Assembly (NCBI GenBank): GCA_005406025.1
Contig: BGZK01000010.1
Span: forward strand, 372,001 to 436,000
Direction of reading: 5' to 3'
Source of the DNA: Eumeta japonica
Lineage: Eukaryota; Arthropoda; Insecta; Lepidoptera; Psychidae
DNA: 64,000 bases
Within the stretch, counting starts at the first letter, position 1; each line of letters begins with the position of its first letter. The notes below the pieces were generated by a model, which did no database searches, was not told the DNA's origin, and saw nothing but the letters and a program-made list of their open reading frames with translations. This document shows, in pieces, positions 1 through 12,300 of this stretch. The translations under genes and the position numbers were made by a program.

Positions 1-229
1 ACTGCAAACACAAAATTACACGTCATTGTAAAAACAGGATTTATTTCAATACTATCTTCAGCCCACGGCTCTGCCTTCGTGGACATAACAATGACAGCTT
101 TCGATTTGACAGCTCCGGTTCTCTTTATTGCCCTATTTATTTAAGTAGCATATAATAATAGTTCAATACAAACAAACTGAAAATGTTTCGCTATTAGTAG
201 TACTCTACATATATAAAAGGATAGACTGA

Positions 230-1216
230 TTGAATTATATGTGTCAACACGCAGTCCAAATCACTGGGTCTAGAGACTTGAAATTTTGTACAGAGGTTAT
301 TGTTATAACATAGGAGAGCACTATGAAAGGTTATTTTAAAATTCAACCCCTAAAAGGAAGAAACACTGTTGTGTGAAAAGTGAAGCTGTTGAAGCCACCG
401 ATGGCAAACTTGACAATTTAGTCACTTATAGAAAAAAAATAACAACATACATTGTATTTTCAAAAATCAACCCTAAAGAAGGTAATATAAGGGGTGAAAT
501 GTTGTATGGAAAATTGAAACCTCAAAAGCTATTCAAGTCAACATTTATATTTTACCTAATCATGAGTAATAAAAAAGAATGACATGCATTGTTTTTTTTA
601 ATAACCCTGAAGGGGGTGAAATAAGGGTTGAAATTTTTTATATAGATAAAGGAAATCCTTGGAGCAATGGACAACAAAATTTTTATTTTAACTACTAATT
701 ACAAAGGAAAAATAATGAAGTACCATTTCTGGGGGGGCTACGGTAAGCTACACTACCCTCGAGTAATATAGCCCAAATTTTATTTTGAAATTACTAGCGT
801 GTACGTCTTCATCCAAATCAAAACTGTGACCGGTACCAGAATCGAAATTGCACACAGGACGAGAAATAGAATTGAAAGTAGAAAATCGGCTGGAAATCAA
901 GAATAAGACCAAAGTCAAAATTGAGTGTGGGCTCAAAATTAGAAACGCGTAACCGGAATTGGAAAAAAAGTAGCACTAAAATCAAAATTTGAAGCGGGAT
1001 TGGGACCGAAAATGGAATCAAAATCGGAGTCAGAAACAGAAGCGGGATAACGATAGGAATCAAAGGATAAAAGTAATTGACATCGAGAGCAGGACCAGGA
1101 TCATAATCGAGAACGACATAGCGATCGGGATCTTCACTTCGTGATAGGACGATATACAATATGAAGAAATTCATTTTATGTCTACGCGAGCGGTGCCGCG
1201 AGCAAAAGCTAATATT
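230..1216 (+). repeat. Dispersed lepidopteran repeat, 3' end intact
   Basis: Contains the pattern gaaattttgtacag, then caacccctaaaaggaag and gaagggggtgaaataagg, a purine-rich array of GATCGG/AATCGA units (790-1130), and the ending gccgcgagcaaaagctaat at 1196-1214. The same order of pieces recurs at 12430-13358, and its ending recurs near 43,320-43,363 and 53,165-53,205. It resembles a widespread lepidopteran repeat. Small ORFs inside it are meaningless. Confidence 0.65.
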
Positions 1217-1254
1217 TGTTTGGTGAATAATAATAATATAAATTCACTGCTATT

Positions 1255-1670
1255 TCCCAGAAGGGTAGGCAGAGACTATAGATTTCTATATGGTACAATA
1301 TTTGCATATATATCTTCCTTCACTGACATACACCAATCTTTTCATGCAAGTTCGTCGGTTTCGGGTGCTTAATTTTCTAGGGTGACTCTTGCCAACCTTT
1401 TCATTACACACATTAGCTCTATAGATTTGTTTTGCAAGTCTACTTTCATTCAACCTTTCCAGGTGGTCAAACCACCGCAACATACATCTTTCTACTCTAG
1501 TCACTACATTTTCTCCAAATCATACCAGTCTCTAACATCACTGTTTCTACATCTATCTTTTCCAAACACTCCGCACATACTATGCAGTGGTCACATCTCC
1601 ACTGCAGTGAGCCTACTCACATTTTTCTTCAGTTCTTCTGTCATGCCCAGCCTATATATTTATATCTGAT
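1255..1670 (-). pseudogene. LINE reverse transcriptase, C-terminal fragment
   Basis: The minus strand reads MLRWFDHLERLNESRLAKQI, later RNRRTCMKRLVYVSEGRYIC. This is the extreme C terminus of a non-LTR reverse transcriptase common in moths. The more upstream part is frame-broken. Confidence 0.7.
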
Positions 1671-3288
1671 TTACCCCCGCCCCCATCCAGATCTATACGT
1701 CTTATTGCGCCTACAAAGTAGCGTTATTAAAAAAAACAAATCTCATTCAGTACCAGAAGTTTCAAAATACACTCGAATGGTATGTATTTCAATTTAACTG
1801 ACAATTTTCACCGACAATAGGCATCCTACTTGTTTCAGGTCAACTGGTCTAAATGTTGCAATTTGGCTAGCGCAATTTAGGTTCGATCTTCGATATGAAT
1901 AAGAAAAAATCAGAACTCAAAGACCTAAGCGGAAATAACAATAAAGAAATTATACATAGACATGGCGTTCCTTTTATTTGGACCTAGTTACACATGCATG
2001 AATTATTTAAACAGTACGTGAGTAATCCAAATCGTAACAACAAAAACGTATATGTAAGAAATTTGGACGGATATATGCATTGTTCAATTGCATCCAGTTT
2101 GGTTTTAGAAACTATGAAACAGAAGTTCAAAAATTATTTTTCATTTTGTAGCCATGGAAATAGTTAAATAAATTCACAAGTGTATATGTTCACACAAATA
2201 CAAAGATTATTAATTTGGGTTTGTTGTAATAGCATAAAACATTGACGATGACGACAAAACAAAAATAACGGCTTGTGAGTATGCGTGCGCGCAACAGAGG
2301 GCCGGAGCCGCCTTAGGGTATGCAGCGGCCCAGGGAGATATTAAGGTGGGGCTCTTGATCAGAGTTTAGCACTGTTTCAGAAACTCAAATAAAAAATGAG
2401 TAAAAAAAATGTAGTTTCACATGCAAATTAAACGACGAGTGTATTTTGAGGCCCCAGGCCTGTTGTACCTCACGTGTCCTTAAAGAAAAGACGAAAATGT
2501 AGAGAGCAGGGGAAAATGTAATGAGCGTAAAGGGGAATTCACATAACAAAATATATGTGAAATGCGAAAACAAACAAAAAACCCAAAGCTTTGAAAACGA
2601 CTTGACGTATCTTGCTACTACGCAATATATTTCGTCTTATGTATTTACAAAAAAACCTTTTTTTTTTTTCATTCAGTTCAGGATCCATAACTTGGCCGGT
2701 TTTCATTAATAACACTACAATCACATGAAGATTGACGCTTGTATGTGATATCATTTTTATGATAGAGCAAAGCCAAAAAAAAAAGGTTCTTGTAATGGGA
2801 CTCCCCAGATTTTTTTGTTTTTTTTTTTATATAATGTGTAAGGAAATCCATCATACTAACATATATTCCGTGATAGTTTTAACTAGCTAACTATTGACCC
2901 TTCAAAAGATACAGTTCATTAAAGGTGAATTATACAAACAGATAAACAGATGGCATAAGCTTAGCAATAAAAGGTTCACTTGGTTCTTTAAGTACGAAAC
3001 TTTAAAAAGGCTTCTTTAAAAAAATGTACAGTATTAAACTGTCTGTCTTATTAGGTTATATTAAAAAACAAACCGACATACGCGTTCCAACTACCCTGTT
3101 AACTTTCTCGGTATATGAAGGCGACGACAACATATGACATATCACTAATCAATTACCTGCTGGATCAGAATATAAAATGTGTAATCTAAAGTTGTTTTTA
3201 AATTTCAAGATTTCCTTCAGAGCTTGAAACCAATGACATTTAATAATTAAATTGAACTATAGAATTTTGAAAAAATAAAACAACTAAC
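1671..3288. other. AT-rich DNA, no gene recognised
   Basis: Either the next SCAPER intron or flank. A short GC-rich patch near 2296-2345 looks like a repeat remnant. Homopolymer A/T runs occur at 2651-2670 and 2775-2830. No exon with splice sites was found on either strand. Confidence 0.5.
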
Positions 3289-3398
3289 CTGGTAGGAACT
3301 TGAGCAGCCACATCCTCTCTGTCCATTGTGAAAGACAAAAGATGTCCTAACAACCGCAACCCATGGATTTTCTGATGAACCATCTTTTCAGGTATATT
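3289..3398 (-). CDS. SCAPER: SCAPER exon 14 (last exon seen)
   Basis: Encodes [20 protein letters not shown] then [16 protein letters not shown], helical-repeat-like sequence. Acceptor cttgcag, donor CCAG/GTTAGT, phase 0 to 2. No further SCAPER exon could be found between here and base 1. Confidence 0.82.
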
Positions 3399-6300
3399 CT
3401 GCAAGCAATTATTTATATTTAAAAAGATCTGTATTGAATTAGCTCCAGACATAGACAGTGGCGAAAACTTACAAATACAGTCATAGATTGATTTACAAAT
3501 TACCTTCCATTCGATAGCAGAGTTAAGTGAAAATAGATTAGGTAATGTTATTGTTATTTTAATACTATGTCCAATTGTCAAAATTATGTAACTCAATTTG
3601 ACCTAACAGTTTGTTTCCTTAAATAAAAAACTTCTCAAAGAGGTGTCACTAGCCTATATTGAAAATATCTAGTTGTTTTTTTTGAATTGGTAATAACTAA
3701 AATTGGGAACAAAAAAGTTTAGTGGTTGCAATATTTAATGAAGGGTATTATTACACTGTTAGCCCTTCAAAAAAAAAATTAGGAATATAATTACTATTAG
3801 AAAAATAACAACTACCAAAAACATACCTTATCTAATTTATCGATGCTCCTGTGAAATTCATTCAGAGTTCGCTCCAGCAAGGGCAAATCTATGGTCACTT
3901 TTGCCATGGTCGCTTCGCTTTTGGCGCTGACCTTACTGACATCGCTGGTCGAACTGCACACGGAATCCGTATTATTGAATTTACCTTCGACTTTATTGTT
4001 TTCCTTGTTCTGTTTAACATCGCCGCCCTGTGTGTTTCCCTCATTTCCTGTCTCCGATTCTGTTTCACTCTCTTTCTTTTTGTCGTTACCTTTGCTATTC
4101 TCCGAGTCGTTCTCCGCTTTAGGAGCTATATCGTTATTGTTCGTGACTTTCGCGTCGTCGCCCCTCTTCTGACCCTTCGCTTCGTCGTCGTTGTTCCTGT
4201 ACTCGCCCTGCGACTTTCTGGAAGCTTTCCTCTTCGACTTCCCTTTAGTCTCCGTCTCGGACATCAGCTTGTTCTTCTCGTTGTTGTGCCTCTCTATGCA
4301 CCGATCGCTCACGCAGCACTTGCCCAGGCCGTTCGCGATCCTCCCGCACATACCCCTTCGCTCCTTTAGCGTGCCGTGATCGTCTACGCCGTTCTCGTTT
4401 ATGTCCTTCTTGTCGTTTTTGAGTTCCGGTGGAACTAATGGCATAATTATAGAATTTAACTGGTTCAAAGCTTTGAACAATTTATGGTTCATATTGAACG
4501 GAAACGACACAGTCAACGCATCTGTAGGAGTGTTTACTTCTTCAAACTCTTGACCTCTGTTGAAATTCATACATAAACTATATATGGACATATATCACAT
4601 AACTAAACACTATGTGTAAAAAGCACAATTAAAAATTCTTGTTGAGAATGTACACAATCTACCATGATTGTTAGCATTCGATAAAGTTTGATGATAATGA
4701 TAGGGAACAATCTAAACTATTACAATTATATAGTTTAATTAATATGATATATAATAACAACACTTGGAAGTTGTCAAAACATCAAGTAAAAAAGTTGTTT
4801 GATGATTGAAAAACACTACAATACACAGAAATTTAATTTCGCTTTAACACAATACAAACTGTGCCATGACATACTATTATTCACTGTATAAAATACTTAC
4901 GCCGACAATAATTTCTGCCTAAGTTTCCTAGTCTTCTTTCGCATAGCTTTCAGTTTCTCTTTAGTGACACCTTGTTCAGATTTTTCTGGAGATAATACAA
5001 CAATAGAATTATATTTTTTCTCTCTCTCATATAGTAGCTTATTATTAAGAAAACTATACCTGTTTCTTCTGGAGTCGATTCTTTTGTGCTTTGCGTATCT
5101 TGGCTTTCAGATGTTGTCTGTAACAAAAATGTAATTTCATATTGGACACAAGCAATTCTAAATAAAAAAAATTGTATGACATCAAAATGAGATCATAATT
5201 ATTCAATTGGGATTAATACTTTAAGATTAAGCGATTGTCATAATTTATATTATCAACTTTTCTTCAAATTTTTGTGAAATTATCTATTTTGAACTATTTC
5301 CCAGTAACTTAGAATTGTAATTCGCTGGTTCTATTAAGTTTGGCCTTTCTCCATGTGCACATTCTCTTTTCTTATATGAAACTCAAGCCATAAGTTAAAT
5401 AATAATGCTATACATAAATAGGGCTTTTAATTATTTCACGCAGTGTTGCTATTGCGACAGCAAAAACTCTGGGTCGTGCAAGGATATGGGTTTCATTACA
5501 ATAAGTAAGAATATTTTGTATATTATAAAGAATATTAAATATGATGTACAGTGTGTTAGTTTCAAATGGAATATTTAATATATAAATTATATTTATGTTT
5601 ATAGATTTATGTTTTAAAATATAATAACAAATTTGAAAAAAAAAACACAAACATGGTCATCTATTTAGGGTTCCAAATTAAAATAGCAAAAACGGAACCC
5701 TTACAGTTCTGTCTTTGCCATTTTGACTCGGTCATATGACTAAGCAAAAAACTACACGACATATATTGATGCAATTTATAGCATAGGTGTCTCTTGTATA
5801 AGTCTTTACTTAGTTAGGTAGTTAAATAACAAAAATAAATATTTTTAGGGAAGGCACAGAGGGTGTAACAAAAGCTGAGAAAAATTTTTTTCAGCAACAT
5901 CAATGTATGCACATATTTTGAGTTCTTATGTTGACAATATAATATGTCCTTAAAACATATTAAGGTTACTAAGTAATTTTTTTGATTACGTGTATAATTT
6001 CGGAAATAATCGCTCTGAAAATACGAATAATTGTGTCTCCTCCTTTACTTTCTAAACTGTAAGTTCAAAAAATATGAAAAAAATAATGAAGATAAACACT
6101 TCATAAATACTTTCAACCAAAATTATTTTCAACATGATCAGATATACAATTTTTGAGTTATTTGTGAAAAACTGCATTTCTCAACAAAACGACATAAATG
6201 CCATGAAGATACCCTCTTTTGCTGATACACTTTAATGTACACTAGTTTAGTAATAATAATCAACATTCCTACTTATTTTTCTAGTTATTGGGGACTGAAG

Positions 6301-9300
6301 TGCCTACAACTATTCTGTGCGAAAAACATGGAAAAAGTGTAATAATGTATTTTTTTTTCGTTTATAGTGCTTTTCTTTGTAATGATGGCTTTGTAACCTT
6401 ATAATGAGCATGGTTCCACTTGCTCTTGGCCGGTTTTATTTAAATTACAAAAGTTAAATATAAAACTAGTACTCTGACCACTAACTTAGTCCGATGTAAA
6501 TGTTAGATTTTATTTTGTTTTGACTATTCATTTTCTTGTGATTTTTCCATACATATCATTAAAATCCATTCTGCAGTTTATTCTTCGAAAAGTAAAACCT
6601 ACTATCCCATTTTTAGATTAATTATTCAATAATTTCATTAAAATTCCTCTAGTATAGTAATCAAGAGGTAATAAGCAAACAGGCAGGCACACAAATTAAC
6701 AGATGACTCTATTTTCGGATTCATAAATAATTTGATGAAAATTCCTCTAGTAATTTAATAGTCACGAAGTAATAAGATATTATCTTTACAAATCAAATAA
6801 ACGGGTCTGTTGTAAAAAAAGAATAAAGTAGAGAATGATGACTCAAGTAAGCATCAACTTTTTTGTCGAATATTTGTACAAACAGCACCTCTTCATATAG
6901 CACACTTTAATCAGAGTGCATATTTCACTTCAAGTTTTTACTAATGAGCGATCATGAATGATTCTTTCCTTGGCTTCAGTGATAATTCTCATTGCTGGTA
7001 CAAACCTGTTGCCTAGGAGCGGTGGCCTTCGTCCTGATGGCCTGCAGGTGGGTGGCCAGACGTTGCTGGCTCGCGTCCTGCTTGTCGCGTATGCGAGAAC
7101 GCAACGCGTCGGCTTCGAGCTCCGCCGCAGCCGCCAGAGCAGACAGCCGGGACTTAACACCCTCAGCCTGCATATGGACATATCACAATATTCATAGAAA
7201 AAAACAAGTTCTATGTCTACATAAGTGTTATAATCTTTTAATATGATAACATTCTTTCTGAAGTTATAAAGTTTACATGACGAAATCTTTTCAAAGGTCT
7301 GTTTCTGAATGCATCTGTGTGCGTGAATTAATTTTTTTATTACAGCTAGACAGACATATACTGTTGAGTGACATGTCTATGTCACTCAACAATGTATCAG
7401 GTAAGGATTTGAAGCATGCATATAATTTGTAAGGTACATAAAATTATGATACATATGGATAGTGCATATGCTTTTTCATGTTTTTTTTTTAACTAATAAT
7501 TTATTAGATATTGCCTTATATTATTTCCGACGTTAAACCAAAGTTGCAAAACTTTAATTTTATTGCATGGATAATATAATTTGAACAAAATTAAGCAGCA
7601 ATGCAATGTAATTTATGCATTTTATTTTTGCATATATTTTTAAGGCACTAGTTTTAGATTACCTTTTCCCTGGCCGCGTCGTCTCTCTCTTGTTTCTTTT
7701 GCTCTTTTAGTTCCTCCACTCTTGCGTCTCTTTCTTTTCTTTTTTCAAGAAGATTCTCAACATGTAACTTACGCGCGGCTTCTATAGCCATTCTGCGCGC
7801 CCCTACCGCTGCTTCTCGAGCTGCTTTTTGTTCCTAAAAATAATTTTATAATGTTACGGAATTTTCCTCATGTAAGTCAAGTAATACAATATTACTTATA
7901 AGTAGCCATTTCCCACCCATAACACTGAGAGTAAATTCAAATTTAACAATGATTGTTTCCAATCCCAATCCCACTCTAGATTTCGATATCGTTCTTCCTC
8001 TAAATTTTAATAGTGATTCTGATGGCGTTCTCGGACCCCACTTGGACATTGTTGTTATTTCTCTGATGTTTACAAATTTTTTTTTAATAAAAAGTATCCT
8101 ATGTCGTATTCTAGGAGATAATCTAGTTCAATGCAAGATTACACCATTAGGCCGTTTTAGAGATTAGCCTCGACAAACAGACAGACAGACACTATTGATA
8201 TGATATATAGCTTTTCATAGATCGCACGACCTTAACAGTATATTTACTTTCATCGAGTTCGGTCTTGCCTTTATTGAGTTATGAGAAAACATACAGATAG
8301 AAATTATATTTAAAGAAATGTTAAATGTAGATTAAGCATGCCATAAAAACAAACACTTATTCCAAATCTTTGCAATAAAAATGTATGTACAATCTGATCT
8401 TAACAATAAAGTTTCATGCACTAATATAGATAATAATGTGCTTTTTTTGCTAACGATAAATTAAAACTATTTTTATATAAACTATAACGATAAATTAAAA
8501 TTTACTGTCATTAGTCAAGGAATCAAGCCCAGCCCTTAGTGAAACTTTTTTTGATTACATTGCCCCTTTTTTAATAAATATATGTTCCACAAATCAATTT
8601 CCATGTGTCACATACTATTTATTTCGATTTTTCAACTTTATTGTGAACTTTCGTCATAAAAAATAACATATCTAGCAATGTGTTAACCTCTATTGCGTTT
8701 TCTAATACAAACATTACTCATCATTTTCAATATTATTTTAAAACAAAACTTAAAAGTCGACAATGGACCATTTATATCAATCTAATTACTGTCAAAAATT
8801 TTATTTTTTAACACTGAACATATTGTGAAATGCAAGAAAGCGGCGTGTGAACTTTGCTTTTGATACATAATTATGTAGTGAATAAATAGCAATACTAAAA
8901 GTGCGAAAGATACAACGAGAACGCATTGCGTGGGCACAAGAGTACATCTGTTATCAACTCACCAATTTGGTCAGCCTGTCGCGTCTCATTTGCCGCAGCC
9001 TGGCGGTGTGCGAACGGCACTGATCTAGAAAATCATGCCTTCTGTGTTCAGCTTCCAGTTGCTTGATGAAAGCTATCTCTCTCAGCTTCTCTTCCTCGTC
9101 GTGGGCCTTTCTCACTATGTCCTGTATGTAAATAGGCATGTTTTAGCACAAAACACTTTATAAAATTATCATTCTACTCATAAAACTAGAGCTAATAAAA
9201 CTATGCATGGATGAAACATGCCGTCCACTATAAAAATTCATAAACCAAATTGTAAAACGATATAGAGTTTTAACTTCTTTTAGACTATAAAATAAATAAA

Positions 9301-12300
9301 AACATAATATACAATATGAACTCAATTACATACTTCTAACAAAAGCTAATTATCATTTATTTATACATATATCATAAATAGCTTCTTATGTAATATTTTG
9401 CACATTATCAACATATTTTTAAATATTGATTTTGTCAAATATAATACAATGCACGAAATTCTGACGCTCTGAATTGCCTGCGCATATGCAATGCGCAAGT
9501 TCAACATTCACGACACTTCCTTCTTCTCCCCCGCGTTCCTTTTACGCCATTACGACGCTTTCATGACGAACTCCACAGTGGCAGAATTTCATATGACGTA
9601 CTCTAATGTAAGCTTTTTTTACAATTTAAATTGTAAAAAAAATATATAGAAACGAAAATAACTGAATATTTTATAATAAATAATCAAAATGTTTATAATG
9701 TTCTGTTTTAAAGTAATAATTAGCTATTATTTATGGACTAACCAAAAAAATGGCCCAAAATGAGTGATGTCCTATCCTCTGAATGATTTTCAATCAGTTC
9801 TGGTTTATAATGTTTTAATATTAAGGCATTTTTTTGAGGATTCATATAAAAATCATGATAAAGAACAAGCCTTATCAATGTCAGAAATTTAATATGGGTA
9901 TGGCAGAGAAAAATGAAAACAGGATCGATGCAGTGGAGATGCGATCACTGCGTAACATATGTGGAGTGTCTCGGAAAGATGTAGAAGCAATTATGTCGGG
10001 GAGTAGTGCAGTTTGAAAGAAAATGTAGTGTCTAAAATAGAAAGAAGTATGTTGTCATTGTTTGGCTATCTGGAAAAGATGAAAAAATGCACACTCACAA
10101 ATACATAGAGCGAATGTGTGTGATAGAAAGATCGGCAAGGGTCGGCCCTAAAAAATTCCATGCAAATCATATTGGTGGCATATTAAAAAAGGGCCAAATT
10201 TTAAGCACCCGATACCGGCGAGCTTGCATGAAAAGATTGATGGATGTCATTGAGGGAAGAGAGGTATGCAAAGATCGTACGTTTTGGAAAATAGGCGTGA
10301 TTTATTTATTATTATGTATAAGGCTTGTATGTATATATTATTATTATATGTATAGTTTACCTTCAGATGTTGATCCCTATTCTCCGCTGCTTTCTGTAAT
10401 CTTCTTTCCATGCGCAATCGCTTCTCCTCTGTCAGTTGACTTTTGGCAACCTATAACCATTTACCAAAAAAGGCAATTTCAATAAAAAAATTAAATGCAA
10501 TATTTTTTTAATTTCCATAATAATATTAATACTTTTTTTATAAGAGATAACTTTTTCTTTTTCGTTCTTGAAAAATAATTAAAATGTATAAAAATCTAAT
10601 AGGTTTTTTTATGTTTAAATATTAATCACCTACTCAAATTCACTGTGCGTTATAGATTATGAAAGTAAATAAACAAAAACAGTGCAAAGTGCATGGAATT
10701 GAAAAAAATAAATAGCCTAAACCCATCTACACACATTTCCGCGTTAAAAAAAAAAAAAAACAAAATAGTTTTGAACAAAAAAAATCGTTTTCAATGTCGG
10801 ATCTGGAGCCTCTACAACGTTATCAAAACAAAAAGTATTGGTGACATCCGCCAGTTCGACGTCCCTAAAAAGGGCCCTAAAGGAAGACTCCGAGACAACG
10901 CGCCCTACGATACCCACGTCCGCTGCGAATGCGCTATTACTCCCCCCGGCTCTATCACATTTCTTCACCTTTCACACGCGTGCTATGGAAAGCCATCCTA
11001 AGTTCCCTCTACTACCTCGTAATCAACGAAGGCTTCTCAATTCGAAAGGCACGAAGTCCGAAAAAGCTAAAAAGACTAGAAATGGGGTCCCGACCGCCAA
11101 GACTAACACTGACAAAGCTTTCATCACTGCAACATCCACTCCCTCTAAGCCGCCATCTATGTTCGCATAGAATAAGAACTAGGATCAGTGGTCATAGTTC
11201 GGCAGAAAATGCGTAGAGAAAAATATCATCATCGCTCACACACGCGATTCCGCCAAGGGATTGAAGTTGTAAGCAGAATCCATTGCAGATTTCAGAAAGC
11301 TGTAAAATCTGCTTATAACTCAAAGTTAAGCATTTCACAGCTATTCACTCAAGGAAAAACGGGAAATCTGAGTCGTTTTTAGAGGCATCCCGAAAAAAAT
11401 CTCCGTCGGGGAGGTCCTTCGGGCTATAAAAATTCTGGTGCAGGACGTCCGCCGCATCTTCAATCGGTCCGGCGAACCCTCTGACCTGGTCACTGAGTGC
11501 CGTGGCAAGGAACAATGAGAAGGCCACCTTCTTTTAAATCAAAACTGTGTGCTCACTTTTATAGACTAAAGGGGAGAGCCCTACAAACGCGCATTGCCAG
11601 GACAATGCCACAACTGTTAAATATACGGACGGTCGTCTAAGCAGTGTTTCAACCCCGCACGCTGAGTTAAATACCTAGCAGATGAAGGCACAGCGCAGTG
11701 CACGAGAAACAAGGATAACGATGGTCTGCCCACCTGCGTTCTATGTCAGCAAGAAGGCCACACGGCTAATTACTTAGGATGCCCGCGCGCTACTAAAACA
11801 GAACAAAATAAGCCACCCGACTGCTAAGGTCGAGCGCCTGCGCGCGCTATCACATCTACATCAAGCTACGCCTACGCAATGGCACGTTCCGCAGCACCCC
11901 GCCCACGACAAAACTGATTCAGTAGACCACTGCGGGCGACCTGAAATAGCTCGTGTCGATAATCTTCGGTATCAAAACAAATGAGTTCGCGATCCTCACA
12001 AAGAAATTCCGCGCCACTGCAAATCCGACAAAAAAATCAATGTTTGTAATATAACATGCCTCTCTCATAGAGGCGATAAAAATTATGAGTTTTGACCCAT
12101 TTAAAATTTAATCTCCCCTTTCACCCCATACCGGATCGGTAACGCAACGCGAAATCCTCGCCGAACATATCACCATATGCTTAGTTTATTTTCGCTTTGA
12201 AGCTTTAACTCCCAGCAAAATTGCAAAATTTAATTAACATCAGGATGAAGTAGCTATAACAATAGTAAATCCGCTTTTAATGGATAAGAATCCCATATAA

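Noticed and set aside
818..1174. 118-codon minus-strand ORF
   Set aside because: Lies in the purine-array repeat; composition is an artefact of the repeated words.
3851..4379. Plus-strand ORFs of 62-172 codons
   Set aside because: Antisense to SCAPER exon 13. The low-complexity Lys/Glu/Ser coding leaves the other strand open; no family features.
10087..10485. 132-codon plus-strand ORF as a gene
   Set aside because: First half is LINE reverse-transcriptase debris and the second half is antisense to SCAPER exon 7.
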